From NCBI GenBank assembly GCA_902601455.1, contig CACKNC010000001.1:220240-284239 (forward strand): a stretch of DNA of 64,000 nt, given 5' to 3'. The translations under genes and the position numbers were made by a program. Positions 1-9,268 of this stretch are shown here, one piece after another. Below the pieces are notes generated by a model. The model saw only the letters and a list, made by a program, of their open reading frames with translations. It was not told where the DNA came from and did not search any database. Position 1 is the stretch's first letter. The number at the start of each line of letters is the position of its first letter. The DNA comes from an uncultured Alphaproteobacteria bacterium (lineage in GTDB: Bacteria > Pseudomonadota > Alphaproteobacteria > HIMB59 > GCA-002718135).

Positions 1-116
1 TTAAGAGAATGTTAATGCCTGAAGACATTTCAAAAGCAGTTCTGTTTTTTGCCTCTGATCAAAGTTCGGGGTGTACTGCTCAAAATTATGTGATTGATGG
101 AGGAATAGTAAATTAA
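1..116 (+). CDS. SDR family oxidoreductase, C-terminal end only (partial)
   Basis: The reading frame is open from the left edge (first full codon at base 3) to a TAA at 114-116. About 37 residues are visible. The tail reads PEDISKAVLFFASDQSSG and ends YVIDGGIVN, the typical C-terminus of classical short-chain dehydrogenases, where a segment starting PEDI precedes a final 'xxVDGG' strand. The substrate cannot be read from this part. Its stop overlaps the next start by one base (TAATG), so it heads or belongs to an operon with the two Gfo/Idh/MocA genes and the SDR that follow. The catalytic half lies outside the window. Confidence 0.8.
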   Translation, partial: KRMLMPEDISKAVLFFASDQSSGCTAQNYVIDGGIVN

Positions 117-1315
117 TGAAAAAAAAAGCAAAGATAGCTTTTGGTAAACTTGATCTGTTAAGAAATGATCAATTAAATAATAAAAATAAAATTAATATTG
201 GTTTTATTGGTGGTGGCCCAAATTCATTTATTGGCTATACACATAGATTGGCTGCGCGATTTGATAATAGATTTGAATTTGTTGCAGGTGTTTTTTCAAA
301 AGATAAAAAAAAATCTAAAGAATTTGGAAAGTCTCTCGGTTTAGATCCAAATCGTTGTTACAATGATTATAAAATAATGGCAAAAAAGGAGTCATCAAGA
401 TCTGATGGTGTTCAAGCTATCGGTATTATGACACCATCAGGTGATCATTATAAAATTGCTAGAGAATTTATTAAAAATAATGTTCATATTATTTGTGATA
501 AACCATTAACTTCAAAAGTAGAAGATGCATTAGCATTAGAAAAACTTGTTAATAAAAATAAAATTGTTTTTGCGCTTACACATAACTATTCAGGTTATCC
601 TATGTTGAGAGAGGCAAAAAAATTGGTTGAAAAAAATAAAATTGGAAAAATAAAAGTAATTAATGTTGAATATCCTCAAGGATACACAGTTGCTGTTAAA
701 AAAAAGGATGAAAAAAGTACATTAAAATGGAGATTAGATAAAAATATGTGTGGACCCTCAATGATTTTGGCTGAAATTGGAACTCATGCTTATCATCTCA
801 TGAGATACGTTACAGGACTTGAAGTAAAGGAAGTATCAGCAGAAGTTAATTCTCTGTCTGATGAGATAACAGTAGATGATAATGCCTTTATGACAGTTAG
901 AATGAATAATAAAGCAAGAGGTTCAATATGGGTATCCTCAGCAGCTACCGGAGGAGAAAACGGTCTAAAGATAAGAGTGTATGGAACAAAAGGTGCTGTT
1001 GAATGGTTGCAGGATGATCCAAATATTTTAAAATTTACAGAATTAAATTCTTCAATACAAATCATTACTCGTGCAAGTGATGCTGTTTCAGACTTATCTA
1101 TACAATCATCAAGAGTTGCAGCTGGTCATCCTGAAGGATTTTTTGAAGCATTCGCTAATATTTACACAGAGTTTGCTGACTCAATTCAAGCAAATTCAAA
1201 AAAAAATAAACACAAATTAGTGCACCCTACTGTTAACGATGGAGTAATGGGAATTAAATTTATTTTTGCAGCAAAAAAATCTTCTAATTTAAATTCTAAA
1301 TGGGTAAAAATTTAA
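116..1315 (+). CDS. Gfo/Idh/MocA family oxidoreductase (sugar/polyol dehydrogenase)
   Basis: An NAD(P)-dependent dehydrogenase of 399 residues. An unusual N-terminal extension of about 25 residues precedes the Rossmann motif (IGFIGGG, about 27-33). The family CDKPL motif, carrying the catalytic Lys, is near 128, and GTHAYHL near 222-228 supplies the catalytic His region. The 390-400 residue length and the GHPEG segment near 342 fit a subgroup often found in inositol or sugar catabolic operons, which is family knowledge recalled without a search. It is translationally coupled to the upstream SDR and lies 44 bases before an iolG-like gene. The likely role is oxidation or reduction of a cyclitol or keto-sugar in the cytoplasm; the exact substrate is unknown. 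Confidence 0.8.
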   Translation: MKKKAKIAFGKLDLLRNDQLNNKNKINIGFIGGGPNSFIGYTHRLAARFDNRFEFVAGVFSKDKKKSKEFGKSLGLDPNRCYNDYKIMAKKESSRSDGVQAIGIMTPSGDHYKIAREFIKNNVHIICDKPLTSKVEDALALEKLVNKNKIVFALTHNYSGYPMLREAKKLVEKNKIGKIKVINVEYPQGYTVAVKKKDEKSTLKWRLDKNMCGPSMILAEIGTHAYHLMRYVTGLEVKEVSAEVNSLSDEITVDDNAFMTVRMNNKARGSIWVSSAATGGENGLKIRVYGTKGAVEWLQDDPNILKFTELNSSIQIITRASDAVSDLSIQSSRVAAGHPEGFFEAFANIYTEFADSIQANSKKNKHKLVHPTVNDGVMGIKFIFAAKKSSNLNSKWVKI

Positions 1316-1359
1316 TTTTACAACTTGATTTTAAAATCTTGATCTGATCTAACTTTGGA

Positions 1360-2364
1360 ATGATTAATTTTACTTTACTCGGTGCTGGCAGAATAGGAAA
1401 AATGCATGCAAAAATTATTTCAGAACATGAAGATGCAAATTTAGTTAATGTTTACGATGTGAATCAAGAATTTGCTTCTCAGGTCGCAAGTGATAACAAG
1501 GCAAATATTGCAAAATCTGCAATGGATGCAGTTCAGGATGAAAATGTAGATGCGGTTTTAATTGCTTCAGCAACGCCGACACATACTGAATATTTAATTA
1601 TGTCTTCTGAAGCAGATAAACCTGTTTTATGTGAGAAGCCTATTGATTTAGATATAAATAAAGTAAATGAGTGTAGAGATAGAATTTCAGGTTCTACAAA
1701 TTTAATACAAATAGGGTTTAATAGACGATTTGATAAGAGTCACGCTAGTCTTAAACAAGCTTATAGTAATGGTGAAATTGGTGAATTAGAAAAAATTATT
1801 ATTACTAGTCGTGATCCATCCCCTCCAGGACTAGATTATTTAAATGCAGCAGGTGGATTTTTTAGAGATACTACGATTCATGACTTTGATCTTTCCAGAT
1901 TTATTTTAGGGGATGATCCGATTGTTGAAATTTCTGCATTTGGAGATAATTTGTTTGATGAAAATGCAAAAATTGCTAATGACTTTGATACCGCAATGTT
2001 CATCCTTAGATCTAAAGCAGGTGTGTTAATTCATATAAATAATTCTCGAAGAGCTGTTTATGGTTATGATCAACGTGTAGAAATTTTTGGTAGTAAAGGA
2101 ATGATGATTTCAGGTAATCAAACTCCAACATCAGTTAGAAAATACACAGACACCCACACTTCAAGTAAAGAGCCAATATATAATTTTTTTATTGAAAGGT
2201 ATGAGCAAGCTTATAAAGATCAGCTAAATGAATTTATTGCATCTGTAAAATCTAAAAGTAAATCCAAAGTTACTTTTGAGGATGGAAGGAACGCACTTAT
2301 TTTGGCAAACGCTGCTTATGAGTCTCAAAATAATAAAAAAGTTGTATCAATTGATTTTTCATGA
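1360..2364 (+). CDS. iolG: Inositol 2-dehydrogenase-like Gfo/Idh/MocA oxidoreductase
   Basis: 334 residues, the normal length for IolG, which oxidises myo-inositol to scyllo-inosose with NAD+. The Rossmann motif GAGRIGKMHA is at about 8-17 and the CEKPID motif with catalytic Lys at about 92-97. FFRDTTIHDFDL near 168-179 carries the Asp and His of the family's catalytic triad. The organisation matches IolG better than the longer gene upstream. No iolB, iolD or iolE is in the window, so the inositol assignment rests on sequence resemblance; a related cyclitol or sugar acid is possible. It is part of the plus-strand operon 1-3230 and is followed after 14 bases by an SDR. Confidence 0.72.
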   Translation: MINFTLLGAGRIGKMHAKIISEHEDANLVNVYDVNQEFASQVASDNKANIAKSAMDAVQDENVDAVLIASATPTHTEYLIMSSEADKPVLCEKPIDLDINKVNECRDRISGSTNLIQIGFNRRFDKSHASLKQAYSNGEIGELEKIIITSRDPSPPGLDYLNAAGGFFRDTTIHDFDLSRFILGDDPIVEISAFGDNLFDENAKIANDFDTAMFILRSKAGVLIHINNSRRAVYGYDQRVEIFGSKGMMISGNQTPTSVRKYTDTHTSSKEPIYNFFIERYEQAYKDQLNEFIASVKSKSKSKVTFEDGRNALILANAAYESQNNKKVVSIDFS

Positions 2365-2378
2365 ACTAAAGGATCTAT

Positions 2379-3230
2379 ATGAGTGATTATGTAACAAATC
2401 AATCTAGTCAATTTGAAGGTAAAGTAATTATTATAACTGGTAGTACTCAAGGAAGTGGAGCTGAAACTGCTAAACTTTTTTCTGCAAGAGGTGCTAAAGC
2501 AATAACAATTTGTGGCAGACAAGAAAATAAGGGGAATCAGATCAAAAAAGAAATTGAAGAACTAGGTTCTAAGTGCCTGTATGTTAAAGCTGATTTATCA
2601 AAAGTAGATGATTGTAAAAAAATTGTTCAACTTACTGATAAAGAGTTTGGAACAGTTCACTCACTAGTTAACGTTGCAGGTTATACTGAAAGAGGAACTA
2701 TCTTAAGTGCAACTCTTGAGAATTATGAAAACAATTTTAATGTAAATGCTAGAGCTCCTTTTATACTTACTCAAGAAGTGGTTAAAATAATGATAAGAGA
2801 CAAAAACAAAGGAACTATTGCAAACCTATTATCAATGGCAATGTATAGTGGCATGCCTTTTTTAACTGCTTATAGCGGTTCAAAGGCAGCTTTGGCGATT
2901 ATGACAAAAAATATTGCAAATTCCTTAGCAGGTCATCAAATCAGAGTTAATGCATTAAATATTGGCTGGACAGATACTCCTGCAGAGCATGATATACAAA
3001 AAAGAGTACATAACAAAGGAGACGATTGGCTCGAACAAGAGGAGAGTAAAGTTCCATTTAAAAGATTAACAAAAACAATAGATGTAGCAAAGGGTCTTGC
3101 TTTCATGTGCTCAGAAGAATCAGGATTGATGACAGGAAGTGTAATTGATTTTGATCAAACTGTTAATGGTTGGCATTCTTACTCTGCATATGAGACTAAA
3201 ATTTTAGATGATAGTTTATTAGGAGAGTAA
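2379..3230 (+). CDS. SDR family NAD(P)-dependent oxidoreductase
   Basis: A classical short-chain dehydrogenase of 283 residues. TGSTQGSGAE near 20-29 is the TGxxxGxG cofactor motif, NVAGY near 97 the structural NNAG-like motif, and YSGSK near 165 the catalytic Tyr-x-x-x-Lys. The C-terminus (MTGSVIDFDQTVNG) is family-typical but extended by about 20 residues. It closes a plus-strand operon of dehydrogenases that probably oxidises a polyol or sugar. Its stop abuts the convergent end of the TMAO permease gene with no spacer, so no terminator can fit between the two operons. The substrate cannot be named. Confidence 0.8.
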   Translation: MSDYVTNQSSQFEGKVIIITGSTQGSGAETAKLFSARGAKAITICGRQENKGNQIKKEIEELGSKCLYVKADLSKVDDCKKIVQLTDKEFGTVHSLVNVAGYTERGTILSATLENYENNFNVNARAPFILTQEVVKIMIRDKNKGTIANLLSMAMYSGMPFLTAYSGSKAALAIMTKNIANSLAGHQIRVNALNIGWTDTPAEHDIQKRVHNKGDDWLEQEESKVPFKRLTKTIDVAKGLAFMCSEESGLMTGSVIDFDQTVNGWHSYSAYETKILDDSLLGE

Positions 3231-5291
3231 TTAATTAATACCTAAAAGCTTTTTTCTTTCGTCAGCCCAAGTTCTAATTAAATTATCTACAGCAAGACAT
3301 ATAAAAGAAATAAATATTCCAAGTGTAAAACCAATTCCTGCTCCATTAGGTCGAGAAAGACTCCCCATAATTAATTGACCTAGATCCTCAGTTCCAATTA
3401 ATGCACCAAGTACAATCATCATTAAAGCGAAGATTACAGTCTGATTTATACCAAGCATTATGTGAGGCAATGCCAAGGGAAGGTCTATCAATCTCCATCT
3501 CTGCATTTTTGATACGCCAGACATTGATCCAGCATCATGTAAAGATGGTGGAACACTTCTTAAACCCTCAACAGTATACCTAGTTGCAGGAACACTTGCA
3601 TACACAATAGCAGCTATCATTACTGAAGTATCTGTAATGCCAAACAGAAGTATGACTGGTATTAGATATATAAACGATGGAAATGTTTGGAAAAAATCAC
3701 ATAGTGATAAAATAGATTTACTTGCAAATTCATTTTGAGCACATAAAGATCCAACCACTATTCCAGAAATAGCAGATACACCAACCGCAAACGTTGCCAT
3801 ATATAGAGTGATAAGAGTTCTATCCCAGTATTCTGAAAGTGCGATGAAGAGTATGAGACTACCTACAATTAGGCAAGATCTGATCCCACCTATTATATAG
3901 CCTGCGCCCATGAACAGAACAAAAGTTGAAACTACAGGCATATTAAGATAAGCTTGTTTCATTGGGCCTAAAACATTTGTTAATAAAAAAATATTAAATG
4001 TATTAAGATAATAAAAAAATGTATTCCATATCCAATCAACAAAAGCATCTAATATAGGAGATACAGTAAGACCTTTATTAAAAGGTATTAAATACAAATA
4101 ATTAAATCCTTTAGGAAAATAATAAGAAGAAATAACAGCAACTATTGAGCAGATAATAGTTAGAAAAATAAAAAAAATAGATAATCTATTTCGTTGAAAA
4201 AAACTAAGATTTGCAAAATAATCCTTTTGTTTATTAGCCCATGCTAAAGATAATTTATCTAAAACTACTGCAATAATTACTACACATATGCCAATTTCAG
4301 CAGCTTTTCCTATTTTAAGAGAGTTCAAAGCCACCTTTAAATTAAACCCAAGACCTTTTGCTCCAATAAACGCTGCAATAGTTGTCATTGCTAAACATTG
4401 CATAATAACCTGATTTACACCTATTAAAATATCTCTTCTTGCTGTGGGTATTAATACTCTAAACAATAGTTGAAATTTATTACACCCACTCATAAGGCCA
4501 GACTCAATTACTTCTGGTGATATTTTTTTTAATCCAAGAATAGTTAATCTTACCATTGGTGGAGTGGCAAAAATTATTGTTGCTATAGATCCTGCGTGAT
4601 CACCAACACCAAATAAAACAACTATAGGCACTAAGTAAGAAAAGTGAGGCATAGTTTGAGCCACATTTAAAATTGGTTGCAGTGCAGCTTCAACTCTTTT
4701 ACTGAGGTAACCCCATATACCTAATGACAGACCTAGAATAAAACATACCGGAGCTGTAAATAATACCAAAGATAAAGTTTGCATTGAAGGTTCCCATTGA
4801 CCAAAAACAGAAACATAAAAAAATCCTATCCCAGCTATTACTGCTAGTCTTATGCCCTCAAGCTTATAGCCAATCAAAGCTGCTCCAATTACAACTGCTG
4901 TCCATGGAAGTGCGGGTAAATATAACCATGAAAATGTTTTAGTAAGACCATCACCTAAAACAGCAGATACTGTTTGATACCCACCTAAAAAGATCTCCCT
5001 TATAAATATTATAAAAAATAAAACTGAGTTAGATATTGACCGAGTAACTATTCTAAATAGAGTTTTATCTTCATACATCTGCCAATCTGGATCCCATATT
5101 GGTATAGTAAACCAGTTGAACATCAGGTTATCTAAAAGTGCATTAAACATTAAAGGAATATTTTTTAATAAAGGAGGCAATCTCCACAAATAACTATTCT
5201 CATTTTTAGGTATGAAAAAATATAAAATTAGAAAAATAAAAAAAAGAAAAATAAACTGTCTTTGTCTGGAGTTTTTAATAACATCAAACAT
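3231..5291 (-). CDS. tmoW: ABC transporter permease, tandem-duplicated, TMAO/glycine-betaine type
   Basis: 686 residues containing two complete ProW/OpuAB-type permease domains in one chain. The first runs from about 150 to 350, with an EAA-like loop (VIESGLMSGCNKF); the second from about 470 to 680, with a matching loop (LHDAGSMSGVSKM). Many hydrophobic segments place it in the inner membrane. It is last in the minus-strand operon tmoX-tmoV-tmoW, 8 bases after the ATPase. The TMAO assignment comes from the neighbourhood: the operon diverges from tmm and sits beside tdm, as known for TmoXWV in SAR11 and roseobacters. On sequence alone it could equally be a betaine/choline permease. Confidence 0.8.
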   Translation of the reverse strand: MFDVIKNSRQRQFIFLFFIFLILYFFIPKNENSYLWRLPPLLKNIPLMFNALLDNLMFNWFTIPIWDPDWQMYEDKTLFRIVTRSISNSVLFFIIFIREIFLGGYQTVSAVLGDGLTKTFSWLYLPALPWTAVVIGAALIGYKLEGIRLAVIAGIGFFYVSVFGQWEPSMQTLSLVLFTAPVCFILGLSLGIWGYLSKRVEAALQPILNVAQTMPHFSYLVPIVVLFGVGDHAGSIATIIFATPPMVRLTILGLKKISPEVIESGLMSGCNKFQLLFRVLIPTARRDILIGVNQVIMQCLAMTTIAAFIGAKGLGFNLKVALNSLKIGKAAEIGICVVIIAVVLDKLSLAWANKQKDYFANLSFFQRNRLSIFFIFLTIICSIVAVISSYYFPKGFNYLYLIPFNKGLTVSPILDAFVDWIWNTFFYYLNTFNIFLLTNVLGPMKQAYLNMPVVSTFVLFMGAGYIIGGIRSCLIVGSLILFIALSEYWDRTLITLYMATFAVGVSAISGIVVGSLCAQNEFASKSILSLCDFFQTFPSFIYLIPVILLFGITDTSVMIAAIVYASVPATRYTVEGLRSVPPSLHDAGSMSGVSKMQRWRLIDLPLALPHIMLGINQTVIFALMMIVLGALIGTEDLGQLIMGSLSRPNGAGIGFTLGIFISFICLAVDNLIRTWADERKKLLGIN

Positions 5292-5299
5292 TAAAATAT

Positions 5300-6346
5300 T
5301 TACTTTCCAAATAAGACTTTGATTACTTTTGAAGGCTCAAGAATACCAACAGGTTTATTCTGTTGTTCAGTATCAATAACTGTTAAATTTTCTTTGCTAT
5401 CTAAAATTGACTCCGCAACAGTTTCAATTATTGCATCTTTGAAAACAGTATTACTACCAGCCATAGACGGTTCATAGGTTGTCATTATTGATTCTATTTT
5501 TAAAACTTTTTCTCTTGGAACATCTTCAGTAAATTTTTTCACATACTCTGTTGCAGGATTTAAAACGATGTTATCAGGTGTGTCTAATTGCTCAATGATT
5601 CCGTCTTTCATTATTGCAATTCTATCTGCAAGTCTGAGAGCTTCATCAAAATCATGTGTTACAAACATAATAGTTTTGTGAAGAGAATCTTGTAAACGTA
5701 AAAATTCATCCTGCATTTCTTTTCTAATTAATGGATCTAAAGCAGAAAAAGGTTCATCTAAAAACCAAATATCAGGTTCTACTGCTAGTGAGCGGGCAAT
5801 ACCTACTCTTTGTTGTTGACCACCAGATAACTCTCGTGGAAAATAATTTTCCCTTCCTTTTAATCCGACAAGCTCAACCATTTCCATTGCTTTTGAAATG
5901 CTTGCATCTGTTGGGAGACCTTTGATAATAAGTGGAAAGGCAATATTTTCTAAAACAGTTTTATGAGGTAAAAGGGCGAAACTTTGAAAAACCATACCCA
6001 TTTTATTTCTTCTTAATTCGATCAACTGCTTACTATTCATTTCTAGTAAATTTTCTCCATCAATAAAAATCTTACCTGAAGTTGGATCAGTCAATCTAGA
6101 GATACATCTTAGAAGTGTTGATTTTCCAGAACCTGAAAGTCCCATTACAACCAACATTTCCCCTTTATGAATTTCAAAAGAAGCGTTGTTTACGCCAATT
6201 ATGCAACCAGCTTTCTGGAATTCTTCAGCTGATATTGGGCCATTAGAATTTTCTAAAAGTTTATTAGCATTATTTCCAAAAATTTTAAAAACAGATTCAC
6301 ATTTAATTACTGGCTCTAAATTTGATGATAGGGAGTCATTTAACAT
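5300..6346 (-). CDS. tmoV: ABC transporter ATP-binding protein, TMAO/glycine-betaine type
   Basis: 348 residues, ProV/OpuAA-like. Walker A is GLSGSGKST near 69-77, the signature LSGGQQQRVG near 170, and Walker B IWFLDEPFSALDP near 189-201, followed by the switch His in FVTHD. An N-terminal extension of about 50 residues precedes Walker A, as in ProV. The last 80 residues resemble a degenerate CBS-like regulatory region, where ProV-type proteins carry CBS domains. It powers uptake with the permease encoded 8 bases downstream. A 108-base gap containing a hairpin separates it from the binding-protein gene, consistent with lower ATPase expression. Confidence 0.82.
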   Translation of the reverse strand: MLNDSLSSNLEPVIKCESVFKIFGNNANKLLENSNGPISAEEFQKAGCIIGVNNASFEIHKGEMLVVMGLSGSGKSTLLRCISRLTDPTSGKIFIDGENLLEMNSKQLIELRRNKMGMVFQSFALLPHKTVLENIAFPLIIKGLPTDASISKAMEMVELVGLKGRENYFPRELSGGQQQRVGIARSLAVEPDIWFLDEPFSALDPLIRKEMQDEFLRLQDSLHKTIMFVTHDFDEALRLADRIAIMKDGIIEQLDTPDNIVLNPATEYVKKFTEDVPREKVLKIESIMTTYEPSMAGSNTVFKDAIIETVAESILDSKENLTVIDTEQQNKPVGILEPSKVIKVLFGK

Positions 6347-6379
6347 GATAAACTTATAACACTCTAAAGTTGATTAATT

Positions 6380-6435
6380 AAAAAAAAAATTAAAAAAATT
6401 AAAAAAAAAATCCTCTCTTAAAAAAGAGAGGATTT
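6380..6435 (-). terminator. Hairpin with T-tract after tmoX (terminator/attenuator)
   Basis: A 12-bp perfect stem, AAATCCTCTCTT (6408-6419) paired with AAGAGAGGATTT (6424-6435), with a 4-base loop. Read on the minus strand it is followed by a long T-rich run (the A-run 6382-6410 on plus), the form of an intrinsic terminator. It lies 20 bases after the tmoX stop and before tmoV, so it probably allows partial read-through or protects the tmoX transcript, giving excess binding protein. Confidence 0.8.
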
Positions 6436-6454
6436 ATGAAATATTAATTATTAC

Positions 6455-7405
6455 TTACTTCATCCAAAGATCCATTAGATCTCTGTGGTCAGCAATAAAT
6501 TTAGTTGCAGCATCAGCATGACTCATACCTTGATTATCAACTAAATCTGCCATTAAACCGATTTGAGGAGCGGTAAATGACATTTTTGTATAAAATTTAT
6601 ACGCAGCTGGGTGAGTGATAGGGAACTTTATATGAGCAGCTTTTTTAAGCCATCCCTTTGGTGAACCACAACCTGTAGTTTCTAAACTCCCACCATTTTC
6701 AAGTCTACAACCCTCAAAGTAAGGAGGGAATTCGATGAATGTAAATCCAGCAGCATCAGTAAAGTTTGGAGACCAGTTAAATATAACTGTTCCTCTTCCT
6801 TCTTTTTTTGCAGCATCAAGCTCTGCCCACAAAGCATCAGCACTACCAGCAAACTTAACCATCCATAGATCATCGATACCAAGACCTTTTAGTCTGTTAG
6901 GCATAACGTCAGTATGCCACTCATAAGGTCCCTCTAACCATCTACCTTTTCCACCTGAATCAGCAGTTGCAAAGTTAGCTGCACATTCTGGAGATTTAAG
7001 CGCTTCCCAGTTTGGAAGACCAGGGCATAAACCTTCGTCAATTACCCAGTTTGGAATTCCCATTTCCTCAAAAGTTATGAGGTCATGACTTCCAGCATCA
7101 ATTAGACCACCTTTATCCATAGCTTCGTAAAAAGGAAGAGCCATTGTAGACTCCCAAGTCTCATGAGCTACGTGTAAGTCTCCAATTCTAACAGCTTCGT
7201 ATCTAGAAGCTGACTCAGCTGGAACTAATTCCGCAGTAAATCCTTGTTCTTCAAAAATTTGTGCCATAACATTTGCCATAACTATTTGGCTTGTCCAGTT
7301 AAGCACTGGTATTCTAATAGGATCTGCAGCTTTAGCGATACTTCCAAAAACTGTGAATGAAACAACCACAGCTGCTAAAACTAGTCCCTTAAATAATCTT
7401 ACCAT
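6455..7405 (-). CDS. tmoX: TMAO/betaine ABC transporter periplasmic substrate-binding protein
   Basis: 316 residues with a signal peptide (positively charged start, then a hydrophobic run ending AKAAD near 27), so periplasmic. The mature part is an OpuAC/ProX-type fold: PVLNWTSQIVMANVMAQIF near 34-52, VAHETWESTMAL near 79-90, and several further Trp that could build the aromatic cage for a quaternary-amine-like ligand. It starts at an ATG preceded by a strong GGGAGGT Shine-Dalgarno and diverges from tmm over a 148-base promoter region with a palindrome. Its position beside tmm and tdm makes TMAO the likely ligand; glycine betaine or choline is the alternative. Confidence 0.82.
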   Translation of the reverse strand: MVRLFKGLVLAAVVVSFTVFGSIAKAADPIRIPVLNWTSQIVMANVMAQIFEEQGFTAELVPAESASRYEAVRIGDLHVAHETWESTMALPFYEAMDKGGLIDAGSHDLITFEEMGIPNWVIDEGLCPGLPNWEALKSPECAANFATADSGGKGRWLEGPYEWHTDVMPNRLKGLGIDDLWMVKFAGSADALWAELDAAKKEGRGTVIFNWSPNFTDAAGFTFIEFPPYFEGCRLENGGSLETTGCGSPKGWLKKAAHIKFPITHPAAYKFYTKMSFTAPQIGLMADLVDNQGMSHADAATKFIADHRDLMDLWMK

Positions 7406-7474
7406 ATTACCTCCCGATAGGTTTTGATTTAAATCTTAAAAGACGTTATTCTCATCTTTAGACATTTCAGTCAT

Positions 7475-7495
7475 TTATTTCTTATATTGAAACAA
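7475..7495. promoter_or_regulatory. Palindromic operator candidate TTTC-N7-GAAA in the tmoX/tmm divergent promoter
   Basis: TTTC (7478-7481), spacer TTATATT, GAAA (7489-7492). The arms extend to TTATTTC and GAAACAA with one mismatch. It is centred in the 148-base region between tmoX (minus) and tmm (plus). The same arm-spacer-arm layout occurs upstream of amtB/gmaS and just after the IclR gene, so this is a candidate site for that regulator. Inference from pattern only. Confidence 0.5.
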
Positions 7496-7553
7496 GTTTT
7501 TACTTTAAGATTAATTTTTTATAGGATGTTTTTAAATTAGTTTTGGAGGAAAA

Positions 7554-8888
7554 ATGACCAAAGTCGCAGTTATAGGATCAGGACCGTGCGGTTTATCAAT
7601 ATTAAGAGCATTTCAACAAGCTGAAGAAAAGGGTCAAAAAATCCCTGAAATAGTTTGTTATGAGAAACAAGAAGATTGGGGTGGTTTATGGAATTATAGT
7701 TGGAGAACAGGATCTGATCAATATGGTGATCCAGTCCCAAATAGTATGTATCGCTATTTGTGGTCTAATGGTCCAAAAGAATGTTTAGAATTTGCAGACT
7801 ATTCATTTGATGAACATTTTAAACAACCTATACCTTCATTTCCACCAAGAGAAGTTTTATACGATTACATTATAGGAAGAGCAAAAAAAGCAAATATAAA
7901 AAAATATATAAAATTTAATACTGCTATTACTCAAGCAAAGTTTAATGGAAATCAATTTGAAGTTTCTGCTTTGAACAAAATAGATAATACTATTTCATCA
8001 AATAATTATGATTATCTTGTTGTTGCCTCTGGTCATTTTTCTGTACCATACATACCTGAGTATAAAGGCATGAATTCATTCCCTGGAAGAATTTTACATG
8101 GTCATGATTTTAGAGATGCAGAAGAGTTTAGAAATAAAGATATTGTTGTTTTAGGTAGTAGTTACTCTGCGGAGGACATAGCACTTCAATGCTACAAGTA
8201 TGGAGCAAAATCCGTAACTATTGGTTATCGTAATAATCCTATGGGATTTAAATGGCCGCAAGGTATGAAGGAAGTTCATTACTTAGATAGGTTAGAAGGA
8301 AATAAGGCAATCTTCAAAGATGGTCATGAACAAAATGCTGACGCCATTATTTTATGCAGTGGTTATTTGCATCATTTTCCTTTTCTAGAAGAATCTCTAA
8401 AGCTTAAAACGAGTAATAGATTATACCCTAATAAATTATACAAAGGTGTTGTTTGGCAAGATAATCACAGATTAATGTATTTAGGCATGCAAGATCAATT
8501 CCATACTTTTAATATGTTTGATTGCCAATCATGGTTTGCCAGAGATATTATTATGGATAAAATAAAAATGCCTAGTGATGAAATGATAAATGAAGACATA
8601 GATAGATGGGTTTCACAGGAAGAAGTTTTAGAAGATCCAATTCAAATGATAGATTTTCAAACGGAGTATACAAAAGATTTGTATTCTAGATCCGATTATC
8701 CAGAAATTGATTTTGAATTAATTAGAAAACACTTTAAGGATTGGGAGCATCATAAAGAAGAAGATATAATGACATATAGAAATAATTCATTTTCTTCAGG
8801 TGTTACAGGAACCGTTGCTCCAGTTCATCATACACCGTGGTCTGAGGCTATGGATGACTCAATGAAGGTATTTATGAAGTCTAAATAA
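7554..8888 (+). CDS. tmm: Trimethylamine monooxygenase (flavin-containing monooxygenase)
   Basis: Oxidises TMA to TMAO using NADPH, O2 and FAD. The 444-residue length equals that of characterised bacterial Tmm. The FAD motif GSGPCG is at 8-13, the FMO fingerprint FPGRILHGHDF near 177-187 (FxGxxxHxxxF), and the NADPH motif VLGSSYSAED near 199-208. Internal segments YRYLWSNGPKECLEFADY, KWP, and GTVAPVHHTPW near the end match Tmm closely from memory of the family. The Shine-Dalgarno is GGAGG 6 bases before ATG. It diverges from the TMAO transporter and converges with the cupin gene 2 bases away. Little doubt about identity; activity on other amines or sulfides is possible. Confidence 0.93.
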   Translation: MTKVAVIGSGPCGLSILRAFQQAEEKGQKIPEIVCYEKQEDWGGLWNYSWRTGSDQYGDPVPNSMYRYLWSNGPKECLEFADYSFDEHFKQPIPSFPPREVLYDYIIGRAKKANIKKYIKFNTAITQAKFNGNQFEVSALNKIDNTISSNNYDYLVVASGHFSVPYIPEYKGMNSFPGRILHGHDFRDAEEFRNKDIVVLGSSYSAEDIALQCYKYGAKSVTIGYRNNPMGFKWPQGMKEVHYLDRLEGNKAIFKDGHEQNADAIILCSGYLHHFPFLEESLKLKTSNRLYPNKLYKGVVWQDNHRLMYLGMQDQFHTFNMFDCQSWFARDIIMDKIKMPSDEMINEDIDRWVSQEEVLEDPIQMIDFQTEYTKDLYSRSDYPEIDFELIRKHFKDWEHHKEEDIMTYRNNSFSSGVTGTVAPVHHTPWSEAMDDSMKVFMKSK

Positions 8889-8890
8889 AT

Positions 8891-9256
8891 TTATTCTTCT
8901 GAATAAATAAATTTTCCTCGATGTGTTACAACGCTAGTACATCCATTTTTAGTTGTACTGTAATGCGATGAACCAGAAGAAAGCTGAACAAAATCACCTT
9001 TTTTATAAACATATCCATCTGAGTCTGTGAGATCACCTTCAAGAATAAAAAACTCTTCAGGACCAGTATGATGATGAGCTTTTGATTTAGTATTTGGTTC
9101 CATTCTATAAAGGTAAGATCCTTCTCCTGAACTGTGATCATAACTTAAATTAAACCAATAAATATTTCCTGATTGATTTTCTGACTCATCTTCAAGTAAT
9201 TCCCATTTTAAATTTTCAATATTGAAAACTTTTCTTTGGTTTTTCAAATTATTCAC
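8891..9256 (-). CDS. Small cupin-domain protein
   Basis: 121 residues forming one cupin barrel. Motif 1 is KAHHHTGPEEFFILEG (about 57-72), giving His/His/Glu metal ligands, and motif 2 includes GDFVQLSSGSSHYS (about 86-99), with the second His. It follows tdm by 12 bases on the same strand, so it is probably co-transcribed with TMAO demethylase. The function is unknown: a small metal-binding enzyme, an anti-sigma-like sensor (ChrR type) or a protective partner are possible. DMSP-lyase cupins are also small, but the context is amines and the resemblance is only to the generic fold. Confidence 0.75.
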   Translation of the reverse strand: MNNLKNQRKVFNIENLKWELLEDESENQSGNIYWFNLSYDHSSGEGSYLYRMEPNTKSKAHHHTGPEEFFILEGDLTDSDGYVYKKGDFVQLSSGSSHYSTTKNGCTSVVTHRGKFIYSEE

Positions 9257-9268
9257 AATTAAAAATAA

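Noticed and set aside
793-1065. Minus-strand ORF of 90 residues inside the first Gfo/Idh gene
   Set aside because: Lies wholly within a well-supported gene on the other strand; no start context or domain. Shadow ORF.
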